DNA from: Chelatococcus reniformis
Lineage (GTDB): Bacteria > Pseudomonadota > Alphaproteobacteria > Rhizobiales > Beijerinckiaceae
Assembly: GCF_014640075.1 (NCBI RefSeq)
Contig: NZ_BMGG01000015.1
Coordinates: 1,060-44,573, forward strand
DNA length: 43,514 bases
Reading direction: 5' to 3'
The notes below the pieces were generated by a model. It worked only from the letters and a program-made list of their open reading frames with translations, had not been told where the DNA came from and did no database searches. How positions within the stretch are numbered: the first letter of the stretch is position 1; the number at the start of each line of letters is the position of its first letter. A program made the position numbers and the translations under genes. Positions 24,424 through 31,832 of this stretch are shown piece after piece.

Positions 24424-25592
24424 GTCATATCGTCAAAAGCCCGCCTCCCCTTGCCGCGGCGGTTGTCGGCATTCACACCACTCAGCAGGGGATGAGCATC
24501 GACCGTCCTGCCGTTCACCTCGTTCTTGATGCCATTGCAGCGGCCCTCGCCGACGCGGGCATCGACAAATCAGAGGTTGACGGCATCAGCGCTCGTTGGC
24601 CTGGCCCGACCGGAACTGTGATGCTTCCGGGCTCTATCGACTGGGGGGCGCAACTCGGCATTCCGTTGCGCTGGGTCGACGACAGCTATCCGGCCGGTGT
24701 CCCAGCCCTGATGGCGGCGGCGGCGGCCATCACATCTGGCCTATGCAATACCGTCGTCGTCGCCGGCGGCCAATCGCGTACGCGGATTCCCGGCGCGGTC
24801 CTGGAATATACCCGGCCGGATAACGAGTTCACCGCCGTGTTTGGCTCCTATACGCCGGCTCAGTTCGCGCTGGTAGCTCAGCGTTACTTTCATGTCTTTG
24901 GCGCCGACCCGGCGAAGATGGCCGGGATCGCGGCAGCAATCCGGAGTATGGGCAGCATTCGCCCGGGTGCCGCGCTGTTCGGGCGGGGACCCTATGCAGC
25001 CGAAGACATCATGGCCTCGCCGATGATCGTCGAACCATTTCATCTCCTGGAGCTCTGCCTTGCCAGCGAGGGCGCGGTCGCCTACGTGGTCACTTCGCTC
25101 GACCGAGCGAAGGATTGCGCTCGTCGACCCGTGCGGGTGCTCGGCGGTGGGATGGAGTACAAGCGACAACAATATGTCGATCCGCCGCTGTACGATGAGG
25201 CGAAGAACCTCGGCGCCGACGCCATTGCACGCGCCACCGCCATGGCGGGCGTGTCTATCGGGGATATCGACACCTTCCAGCTTTACGACGCCAATGCCTG
25301 GGAGGTCGCCCGGCAGTTCGAGGCCCTCGGCTACTGCGCCGAAGGAGAGGGACTGGATTTCGTTATGGAGCGAGGCGCTGGGCCGGAGGGCCTGGCGATC
25401 AACACCGATGGCGGACTTCTGTCATTTGGCCATCTTGGCTCAAGCGGGCCGACGCTGAAGATCGTCGAAGCAGTAAGACAGCTTCGCGGCGATGCACCGA
25501 CCTCTCAGCGCGAGGGTGCCGAGCTGGCGTTGGCCACCGGAGCGGGCGGCGGAGCGCTCTACTACAACCTCGCCATTCTCGGACGCGCCTGA
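24420..25592 (+). CDS. thiolase-fold protein, SCP2-thiolase/aldolase type (T1)
   Basis: The product is 390 residues, coupled by ATGA to DUF35-A. The thiolase fold is evident: LAAAVVGIHTTQQG at the start, VHLVLDAIAAALADAGIDKSEVDGI, CNTVVVAGGQSRT, and near the C-terminus NTDGGLLSFGHLGSSGPTLKIVEAV (GH motif present) and ATGAGGGALYYNLAIL. The region where the acyl-binding Cys normally sits reads DDSYPAGVPALMAA, and the C-terminal Cys position lies in GAGGG, so both classical cysteines seem absent. This pattern resembles Ltp2-type retro-aldolases that act with a DUF35 partner. I infer a lyase rather than a thiolase. The assignment of the missing cysteines is by eye and needs an alignment. Confidence 0.82.
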   Translation: MSHIVKSPPPLAAAVVGIHTTQQGMSIDRPAVHLVLDAIAAALADAGIDKSEVDGISARWPGPTGTVMLPGSIDWGAQLGIPLRWVDDSYPAGVPALMAAAAAITSGLCNTVVVAGGQSRTRIPGAVLEYTRPDNEFTAVFGSYTPAQFALVAQRYFHVFGADPAKMAGIAAAIRSMGSIRPGAALFGRGPYAAEDIMASPMIVEPFHLLELCLASEGAVAYVVTSLDRAKDCARRPVRVLGGGMEYKRQQYVDPPLYDEAKNLGADAIARATAMAGVSIGDIDTFQLYDANAWEVARQFEALGYCAEGEGLDFVMERGAGPEGLAINTDGGLLSFGHLGSSGPTLKIVEAVRQLRGDAPTSQREGAELALATGAGGGALYYNLAILGRA

Positions 25593-25701
25593 GTAGCGGA
25601 AATACGGCGCTAGCATCGCCTAGCACCTCCAAGGCGAAAGTCGGACGCTAGCAGTTATACACTAACGTAACAATTCGTTCGGGAAAGGTTTCGTCAACTC
25701 A

Positions 25702-26136
25702 ATGCCGATATCCGCGTGCCCACCGCAGACCCTTCAGCAAACCGAACTTGACGAACTGGCGATTCCCTCGCCGTTCCGTGACATGTTGGGAGTGCATGTC
25801 GCGGAATGGGAGCAGGGCCGCTGCGCCGTCGAGCTTGACGTGAGACCGGACCTTGTCAACTTTTCCGGTGCCATCGCCGGCCCGGTTGTCGCTGCCATGG
25901 TCGATATCGCGGGTGGCCTCGCCGGCTGCTACAGCCCCGACCGCGACAATCGCATCACAGCGGTGACGCTCAGCGTCACGATCGCTTTCATGGGCACCGT
26001 AAAAAGCGGGCGGGTCCGGGCCGTGGCAGTCAAGCAGGGCGGCGGCCGACGCGTCTATACAGCGACTGTACATGTCTATGGTGAGGACGGTCACATGATC
26101 AGCACCGGCCAAGGGACTTACCGGTATGTTTCCTAA
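25702..26136 (+). CDS. PaaI-family hotdog-fold thioesterase
   Basis: The product is 144 residues, the normal length. It has the hotdog pattern: FRDMLGVHVAEWEQGRCAVEL, then LVNFSGAIAGPVVAAMVDIAGGLAG (the hot-dog helix), VTLSVTIAFMGTVKSGRVRAVAVKQGG and VYTATVHVYGEDGHMISTGQGTYR. The usual HGG at the helix start is AGP here, while the acidic residue in MVD is kept, so the active-site geometry may differ. It hydrolyses acyl-CoA thioesters in the cytoplasm, perhaps releasing CoA from dead-end intermediates. It follows a 109-base gap after T1, the largest gap in the unit, and overlaps the next thiolase-fold gene by 11 bases. Confidence 0.85.
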   Translation: MPISACPPQTLQQTELDELAIPSPFRDMLGVHVAEWEQGRCAVELDVRPDLVNFSGAIAGPVVAAMVDIAGGLAGCYSPDRDNRITAVTLSVTIAFMGTVKSGRVRAVAVKQGGGRRVYTATVHVYGEDGHMISTGQGTYRYVS

Positions 26137-27247
26137 CATCGCGTCCGAGAAGATCTACGTCATTGGGCTGGCCATGCACGCGGCCGTCCACGCCGAAAGA
26201 GGCTTGCGCCTGGAGGAGATGGTCTTTGAGGTGTCCCATCGCGCTCTGCGCAACGCCGGGATCAGCCGCAAGCAACTTGACAACGTCGTAATTGCCGCGT
26301 GCGACGAGCTGGACGGGCGCCCGATATCCAGCATGCTGATGGCTGCTCCGGCTGGCGGCTACCTTGTAGACGAAATCAAGGTGACCGAGTCTGGCCTGAA
26401 TGGCCTGGCTGCCAGCGTCGCGCGCCTTCGCTCGGGTGAATTCCAGGCTGGGCTCGTCGTGAGCTGGTGCAAGAGCTCAAAGACGGACATCAGCGCGGTC
26501 ATGCGGCTTCGCAATGATCCGTTCTACTACCGCTCGCTGAATATCGGCGGCCTGGTTTCGGACGGAATGTTAGCCCAAGCCGTTGCGAGCGAGTTCGCGG
26601 TGACCCGCGATGAGATCGCACACCGCGTCAGAGCGGCTTATGCGCGGGGAGCGTCAAACCCCCGCGGCCTTGGCTCGCCCGTCCCAACCGTCGACGTCGT
26701 TGAAAATGGGGCCTTTACGGCGCTGCCAATGCGCGAAACGGACCTCGCACCGCTCAGCGACGGTGCGGTGACGCTCGTCCTCTGCACCGAGAGGTTTCTA
26801 GCTGACAACAGGCAGTGCGTGCCGCTCGCTACCTTGTCCGGTATCGGCTGGGCGTCCGATTCCTACCTGCTGGGGATGCATCGCCTAAGGAGTTTCACAG
26901 CCGCGCGCAACGCTTGGGAGATGGCCCTGGCGCAGTCGGGCCTGTCGGCAGACGAACTCGACTTCGCCGAGCTGGATACGCCGTCCGCTTGGCATGAAGC
27001 GGCCCTGGCACGAATTTTTGGGCTGATTGATGCCCAGATCTCCCCCTCGGGCAGCAACTTCTCCCAGAACCCGTTCTTCTGCATGGGCCTGATCAACGCG
27101 GCCGAGGCCGTTCTAAAACTATCCGGTGCGGGCGGCGAGCCGGCGAACGCGCGCCCCCGGCGCGCCGCGGCACACGGATGCCACGGATTTGCGCAGCAGG
27201 GCCATGTGGTCGCGATATTCGAGGCGATAGGGGGCCAAGTCAATTGA
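26126..27247 (+). CDS. thiolase-fold protein (T2)
   Basis: The product is 373 residues; its ATG lies inside the end of the thioesterase gene. Fold signatures: KIYVIGLAMHAAVHAER, EVSHRALRNAGISRKQLDNVVIAACDE, TESGLNGLAASVARLRSGEFQAGLVV, and a C-terminus AAHGCHGFAQQGHVVAIFE. In the loop where thiolases have the nucleophilic Cys (ACSSGL-like) this protein has TESGLNGL, without Cys. The usual GGxxxxGH stretch is replaced by FSQNPFFCMGLINAAEAVLKL. It is therefore a divergent thiolase-fold subunit. It overlaps T3 by four bases, and T2/T3 may form a heteromer with DUF35-B. Chemistry is not established; retro-aldol or retro-Claisen cleavage of a CoA ester is inferred. Confidence 0.8.
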   Translation: MFPNIASEKIYVIGLAMHAAVHAERGLRLEEMVFEVSHRALRNAGISRKQLDNVVIAACDELDGRPISSMLMAAPAGGYLVDEIKVTESGLNGLAASVARLRSGEFQAGLVVSWCKSSKTDISAVMRLRNDPFYYRSLNIGGLVSDGMLAQAVASEFAVTRDEIAHRVRAAYARGASNPRGLGSPVPTVDVVENGAFTALPMRETDLAPLSDGAVTLVLCTERFLADNRQCVPLATLSGIGWASDSYLLGMHRLRSFTAARNAWEMALAQSGLSADELDFAELDTPSAWHEAALARIFGLIDAQISPSGSNFSQNPFFCMGLINAAEAVLKLSGAGGEPANARPRRAAAHGCHGFAQQGHVVAIFEAIGGQVN

Positions 27248-28440
27248 GCACACAAGACGTCGCCGTTCTCGGCACTTATCAGAGCGATTTCCGCACCCAC
27301 GATATGTCGCAAACCTACGTCGAGCAGGTGCAGAAAGCGGCGATCGGAGCACACCGGGACGCCGGCATGTGTGTTGACGATGTGGACGCTGCGGTGATTT
27401 CGCTGGCGCCCACATTCTTCCTTGGGGTCGCCGATGCGGACCGTTGGGCGATCGACAACATCGTCTGCGCGGGCAAGCCAGTGCTTCGGGTCCATACCGG
27501 CGGTGCGACGGGCGGGTCGGCTGTCCACATAGCCTATTCGCTCATTCAATCCCGCATGGCGCGGTCGGTCCTGATCGTCGGCGCCGAACGGATTGCTGAA
27601 ACACCCGATGCACAGAAGGTGTTGAACCTGATTTTCGACGCCTTCTATGAGCGGGACATGCCGCTTTCGACCAACACCCTCGTGGCTTTGCGGGCGTGCG
27701 CGTACCTTCATCGCCACGGCTTCACGCAGGAAGATCTCGCGCGCGTCGTCGTGCGGGCCCGGCGCAATGCGATGAAGAATCCGCACGCTCATCTCAAGGG
27801 TGATATCACCGTTGACGACGTGATGGCGTCGAAGATGATCGCCTACCCGCTCAAGCTGTTCGACATCTGTCCAAGATCGTCTGGCTGCGCGGCCATGATC
27901 CTGGGTAACATGGATATGGCCAAGCGTTACCGGACTAATCCGGCCTTTGTGAACGGAATTGGCTCGCTGAGTGACACCTATTGGATGGGCGACCGCACGG
28001 GTCCGACGGCCGATACCGATCTGGTTGAATACGATCTGATCCGGATGGCCGCGACGACCGCCTATAGGCGCGCGGGTGTAACCGATCCATTGAAGCAAAT
28101 CCAGGTAGCCGAGTTTTACGATCCCTACAGCGTCAATACACCGATTTCCTTGGAGCAGGCGGGCTTCTGTAGCCGCGGCACTGCGCTGAGGCTCGAAAAG
28201 GACGGCTACTGGGATCGCGATACAGGCGCCGTAGCCGTCAATCCGTCCGGCGGCACGCTTTGCACGAACCCTATTGCGATCACGGGTCTGGTCAGGTGCA
28301 TCGATGCCGCCACTCAAGTCATGGGGACGGCTGGCGATATGCAGGTCAGGAACGTGCGGCGCGCGCTCGCGACAGCCAGCGGTGGCACGGCACAGTTCTA
28401 CAACTGTACAGTCTTTGGAGCGGAGCCAACTCATGGATAA
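27244..28440 (+). CDS. thiolase-fold protein (T3)
   Basis: The product is 398 residues from TTG at 27244, overlapping the T2 stop (TTGA); the longer frame from 27178 would run deep into T2 and is rejected. Signatures: VAVLGTYQSDFRTHDMSQTYVEQVQKAAIGAHRDAG-type start, VHTGGATGGSAVHIAYSLIQSRMARSVLIVGAE in the first nucleophile region, where the Cys is replaced by a Gly/Ala/Thr-rich loop, and NPSGGTLCTNPIAITGLVR near the C-terminus, where GH is replaced by NP. ASGGTAQFYNCTVFG ends the fold. It resembles thiolase-family subunits in BbsAB-like systems. It overlaps the DUF35-B gene by eight bases, which supports a T2/T3/DUF35-B complex. Confidence 0.8.
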   Translation: MSTQDVAVLGTYQSDFRTHDMSQTYVEQVQKAAIGAHRDAGMCVDDVDAAVISLAPTFFLGVADADRWAIDNIVCAGKPVLRVHTGGATGGSAVHIAYSLIQSRMARSVLIVGAERIAETPDAQKVLNLIFDAFYERDMPLSTNTLVALRACAYLHRHGFTQEDLARVVVRARRNAMKNPHAHLKGDITVDDVMASKMIAYPLKLFDICPRSSGCAAMILGNMDMAKRYRTNPAFVNGIGSLSDTYWMGDRTGPTADTDLVEYDLIRMAATTAYRRAGVTDPLKQIQVAEFYDPYSVNTPISLEQAGFCSRGTALRLEKDGYWDRDTGAVAVNPSGGTLCTNPIAITGLVRCIDAATQVMGTAGDMQVRNVRRALATASGGTAQFYNCTVFGAEPTHG

Positions 28441-28903
28441 CGGGCTTGCGGAAGCCGGACACGACGTGATGTCCGACGAGATCACGCTGCGCTATGACTA
28501 CGCTCTGGGCAAGGTCGCCGGGCGCTTCATGCGCGGGCTGAAGGAAGGCAAGATCCTTGCCACGAGGTGTTCCAAGTCCGGGCTCACCTATCTCCCGCCC
28601 CGCGCCTACTGCGAGCGCAGCTTCGAGCCGTGTGACGAATGGGTCGAGGCGGGTTCGCAGGGCGTTGTCGAGGCCTCGACCATTGTCGTGCGCGGCTACG
28701 AAGGTAAGCGAAAAGCGCCCGTCGCGATTGCGCTTGTGCGGCTTGATGGCGTGGATTCGGCGATCGCGAACTATGTCGACGGCCTCGATCTGTCCGATCC
28801 TGCGTCGGCGATGACGCGTATCGCGCCCGGAACACGATTGAGGGTGACATTCGCTGCCGAGCGCGAGGGCCGGATCACCGACTTTTCGTTTCTGCCGCTC
28901 TAG
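28433..28903 (+). CDS. DUF35 OB-fold protein with degenerate zinc ribbon (DUF35-B)
   Basis: The product is 156 residues; ATG at 28433 overlaps the T3 stop. The layout FMRGLKEGKILATRCSKSG...PPRAYCERSF matches the zinc-ribbon spacing of DUF35-A. Only the first Cys of each CxxC pair is kept (Cys46 and Cys60); the second positions are Ser49 and Ser63. Another Cys (67) follows. Zinc binding is thus doubtful. The OB-fold part is recognisable (GVVEASTIVVRGYEGKRKAPVAIALVRLDGVDSAIANYV, GTRLRVTFAAEREGRITDFSF; given here in pieces of the same domain). Partner of T2/T3 by context. It is the last enzyme gene of the unit, followed by the solute-binding protein after 87 bases. Confidence 0.82.
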   Translation: MDNGLAEAGHDVMSDEITLRYDYALGKVAGRFMRGLKEGKILATRCSKSGLTYLPPRAYCERSFEPCDEWVEAGSQGVVEASTIVVRGYEGKRKAPVAIALVRLDGVDSAIANYVDGLDLSDPASAMTRIAPGTRLRVTFAAEREGRITDFSFLPL

Positions 28904-28990
28904 ACCGACGGCGAGGGCATACGTGCAAAACAATAAAGAATATCGGCTCTCCGGCACATGTACGACCAGCCTTTAAGGAGGGGATGAGTT

Positions 28991-30223
28991 ATGCGCAATA
29001 TCGAACTTTCTCGCCTCGCGACTTTTGCGGGTTGCCTAGCATTCGCGGTTTCGTTCAACGGACTCGCGCATGCTCAGAAAAAATACGATCCGGGAGCGAA
29101 CGATACAGAGATAAAGATTGGAAACATTTGCGCCTACAGTGGTCCGGCTTCGGCCTACGCGACTGTTTGCAGGATCGAGGCGGCCTACTTCAGGAAAATC
29201 AACGACGAGGGGGGCATCAACGGCCGCAAGATCAACTTCATCTCCTACGACGATGCCTATAGCCCGCCCAAAGCTGTTGAGCAGGCTAGGAAGCTCGTCG
29301 AAGGCGACGAGGTGCTGCTTATTTTCAACCCCGTGGGTACCGCGTCCAACGCGGCAATTCAGAAGTACATGAACGCCAAGAAGGTGCCGCAACTTTTTCC
29401 TGCGTCGGGCGCGACCAAGTGGGGAAATCCGAAGGCGTATCCCTGGACGATGGGTTGGCAGCCAACCTTCCGGAACGAAGGAATCATCTACGCTAAGATG
29501 ATACTGCGCGACCAGCCCAACGCGAAGGTCGGCATTCTCTACCAGAACGACGACTTGGGAAAAGACTACCTGGCCGGCGTCAAAGACGGCTTGGGCGATA
29601 AAGCCAAGGCGATGATTGTGGCCGAGGCGTCCTACGAGCTAGCTGATGCAACGATCGACTCGCCTTTGCTCAGAATCAAGGCGGCTGGCGCTGATGTGCT
29701 GCTCAACTTCACGACTTCGAAGTTCGCGGTTCAGGCGATACGCAAGGTCGCCGAGATGACCTGGAAGCCAGTGCATTACCTCGCGAGCGTGTCACAGTCG
29801 GTCGGAGGCGTGATGAAACCGGCGGGACTGGAGAGCGGAAAGGGCATTATAAGTAGCTATTACCTAAAGGATCCAACAGACCCCGCCTGGAATCGTAATG
29901 ACGCCATGATAAAATGGAGCACATTTCTAGATAAGTACTTCCCAGAAGCCGACCGCTCCAATGTATTGAATGTGTATGGTTATGCGGTCGCGCAGACCTT
30001 AGTCTATGTGCTCAGACAATCTGGTGACGATCTCACACGCGAGAATATCATGAAGCAGGCGGCCAATATCAAGGACCTCCGTCTGCAGACGCTCCTGCCC
30101 GGCATTATCATCGGCACGAGTCCGACCGACTATTATCCAATCAAGGCGCTACAGCCGCTGCGCTTCGACGGCGAAAAGTGGGTGCCGTTTGGATCAGTTC
30201 TCGTCGGGGCAACCGAGAAGTAG
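28991..30223 (+). CDS. ABC-type solute-binding protein, LivJ type (SBP2)
   Basis: The product is 410 residues with a very good ribosome binding site (AAGGAGGGG about nine bases before ATG). Signal peptide: MRNIELSRLATFAGCLAFAV then AHAQ. Mature start KYDPGANDTEIKIGNICAYSGPASAYA, closely parallel to SBP1 (KYDPGASDTDIKIG...). Further shared segments: INDEGGINGRKINFISYDDAYSPPKAVEQARKLVE, KVGILYQNDDLGKDYLAGVKDG, and TRENIMKQAANIKDL. It is periplasmic and delivers a carboxylate or related compound to a Liv-type permease, whose genes are absent here. A strong separate ribosome binding site suggests high expression. The two SBPs flank the catabolic region and may bind the substrate and a metabolite. 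Confidence 0.92.
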   Translation: MRNIELSRLATFAGCLAFAVSFNGLAHAQKKYDPGANDTEIKIGNICAYSGPASAYATVCRIEAAYFRKINDEGGINGRKINFISYDDAYSPPKAVEQARKLVEGDEVLLIFNPVGTASNAAIQKYMNAKKVPQLFPASGATKWGNPKAYPWTMGWQPTFRNEGIIYAKMILRDQPNAKVGILYQNDDLGKDYLAGVKDGLGDKAKAMIVAEASYELADATIDSPLLRIKAAGADVLLNFTTSKFAVQAIRKVAEMTWKPVHYLASVSQSVGGVMKPAGLESGKGIISSYYLKDPTDPAWNRNDAMIKWSTFLDKYFPEADRSNVLNVYGYAVAQTLVYVLRQSGDDLTRENIMKQAANIKDLRLQTLLPGIIIGTSPTDYYPIKALQPLRFDGEKWVPFGSVLVGATEK

Positions 30224-30394
30224 CCAGCCTTCTGCGACGCGCGTGACTTGCTGGCCGCCCCATCGCGTGCGAGCCACGGCGTTTGGTTCAAGCAGCCGCC
30301 CTTGAGCGGTCAGCGACGTTCGTTGCAAGACTGCGATACTAGGCGTTGATCGCGTAGGGGATTCCGGCGTCTGGCGAATTTGATTCAGGGGCAG

Positions 30395-30414
30395 AGCTAA
30401 GCGGAGGCTTAGCT
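30395..30414. repeat. 8-bp perfect hairpin, possible terminator after SBP2
   Basis: AGCTAAGC-GGAG-GCTTAGCT, a tight tetraloop hairpin 170 bases after the SBP2 stop. No T run follows (TGGTGG), so intrinsic termination is doubtful. Confidence 0.35.
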
Positions 30415-30757
30415 TGGTGGGTTCGGCCCTACAGGCTGGATCTTCGAGACCACGCGCTGGCGCGGGGACAGCGGAGGCGAGAGCCGACGTTGACGTCGCG
30501 GCAGCGAAGTCTCGCCGCGCCGGACGGACCCCGCGCCGCCGAAGGGTGCCGTGCGTAACGTCAGAAGATGCGGCTCTGGGGAGACCGCATGGCCGAAGCG
30601 CGGGCGGCAAGGCGACCACTGGCCCCAGTGGCACCGATGGCTGCTCAGCGGCGGGTGCGGCTTGAGCCTCGCGACCAGGCGCACGGCACAGGGCGCAGGT
30701 CACCATACGCAAATGTGCAAAGGCACCTGCCACACAGATTGCAGCGTGTGCGCTTAG

Positions 30758-30782
30758 CTCCGGCCAACGCTCATGGCCGGAG
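30758..30782. repeat. 8-bp perfect hairpin upstream of luxR
   Basis: CTCCGGCC-N9-GGCCGGAG, very GC-rich, ending 65 bases before the luxR start. It could be a leader structure or a protein site; it has no T run. Confidence 0.35.
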
Positions 30783-30847
30783 GACAACAGCAGCTGTGCC
30801 GAATGATCTGCGCGAGTGCAGACCAATAGCTCGGCCGCGGAGCTTGG

Positions 30848-31573
30848 ATGGAGTATCTCGAAACGGCGCTCAGCGAGCTATTGGACTCACTTGAGGCGGC
30901 CAATAGCGAGAGCGAATTTTATGCGGCTGCGGAGCGATTAGCCCGACGATCGGGCTTTCGCTGGTTTGCGTACTTTGCCAACGCCGGGGCGAACCGAAAG
31001 GCGTTGTCTTCATACCCCCGCTCTTGGGTTAGACGTTACCTCGACAAGAGTTATGAGCACCTGGATCCCGTCATCGCGAAAGCGCAGTCGACCCACAAGT
31101 ATTTTCTATGGGATAGTCGCGCGACAAGCGTGAACGCAAAAGCGCAGCGCCGCTTTTTCGATGAAGCCGCCGAGTTCGGTATACGATGGGGCATCACACT
31201 GCCAATTCGCAGCGGACAGGGTCGCTTCGCTGCCCTCACGCTCGCAGCCGAAAGTGCTGACGCATTTTCGGCTCTATCCGAGATCGGTTCTATTGAGCTG
31301 CTGCAGATTGCGGCTCTATATTATCACGCACACGCTCACGCCAAACTTCAGTTCGGTCGGGTGCGTACCGTGGACAAGCTTCTGACAGAAAGAGAAGGAC
31401 AGTGCCTGTGGTGGTCGGCTCAGGGCAAGACCACGTACGAGATTGCGACAATTCTCGGCATCAGCAAGCGCACGGTCGTGTTCCACCTTGAAAACGCGCG
31501 AAGCAAATTGCAGGTCTCGAACATTACCCAGGCGGTGGCCCAGGCTTTGCTGCGGCGCCTTATCGGGCCGTAG
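30848..31573 (+). CDS. LuxR-family quorum-sensing regulator
   Basis: The product is 241 residues. The N-terminal autoinducer-binding domain keeps all six residues usually needed for acyl-homoserine lactone: Trp and Tyr in SWVRRYLDKSYEHLDPV, the Asp-Pro in the same stretch, Trp in FLWDS, and Gly in IRWGITLPI. The C-terminal LuxR-type helix-turn-helix is LTEREGQCLWWSAQGKTTYEIATILGISKRTVVFHLENARSKLQV (split over about 180-225). It binds AHL and then dyad lux boxes. The luxI gene follows after 259 bases with a lux box in between, so this is a matched pair, not a solo. Next to a Trb operon it resembles TraR control of conjugation. The ribosome binding site is weak (GGA near ATG). Confidence 0.93.
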   Translation: MEYLETALSELLDSLEAANSESEFYAAAERLARRSGFRWFAYFANAGANRKALSSYPRSWVRRYLDKSYEHLDPVIAKAQSTHKYFLWDSRATSVNAKAQRRFFDEAAEFGIRWGITLPIRSGQGRFAALTLAAESADAFSALSEIGSIELLQIAALYYHAHAHAKLQFGRVRTVDKLLTEREGQCLWWSAQGKTTYEIATILGISKRTVVFHLENARSKLQVSNITQAVAQALLRRLIGP

Positions 31574-31758
31574 ATCGCCGCCCTGCGGCCTCCGTTCGTA
31601 GCTGCCGTAGCCCGCGGCGACCAAGGAGGCCTAGGCTTGGATCGCCTACGGATCGGCGGGCAATCTCGCTGTCCTTCACACACGTAGGTCGAAATCCGAC
31701 TGGGATGCTGGCTCGACGCTGAGATGCATCGAGCCTTGGTTTCGACAATTTACCATAT

Positions 31759-31778
31759 ACCTGGAAAATTCTACAGCT
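31759..31778 (+). promoter_or_regulatory. lux box upstream of luxI
   Basis: ACCTGGAAAA-TTCTACAGCT, a 20-base dyad with 14 of 20 positions symmetric and the typical ACCTG...ACAG(C/G)T ends of LuxR-type sites. It is centred about 64 bases before the luxI ATG, where a box overlapping -35 would stand. A possible -10 (TAGATG or GCTATT) lies near 31793-31804. It suggests positive feedback by the adjacent LuxR. Confidence 0.7.
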
Positions 31779-31832
31779 AAATCAAAAGCGCATAGATGGC
31801 TATTTTCGCGCATCGGTAGCACGGAGGACCCG

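Larger units (their letters stand above)
30224..30847. other. 624-base intergenic stretch with hairpins, no gene recognised
   Basis: The long minus-strand frame here (30194-30826) is Arg/Ala/Pro-rich and I reject it as a gene. Two perfect hairpins are visible: AGCTAAGC (30395-30402) with GCTTAGCT (30407-30414), and CTCCGGCC (30758-30765) with GGCCGGAG (30775-30782). Neither has a T run. The first may help end transcription after SBP2; the second lies 66 bases before luxR. Confidence 0.4.

Noticed and set aside
26863-28485. 540-codon ORF antisense to T2 and T3
   Set aside because: It is the shadow of two well-supported thiolase-fold genes; its sequence shows no domain.
30731-30750. CACAC...GTGTG dyad with CAGATTGCA centre before luxR, considered as a tra/lux box
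   Set aside because: Only the five outer bases per arm are symmetric and the ends do not match lux or tra box consensus.
30194-30826. 210-codon minus-strand ORF in the intergenic region before luxR
   Set aside because: Composition is Arg/Ala/Pro-rich as expected for random high-GC frames, no motif is seen, and it overlaps the SBP2 end.
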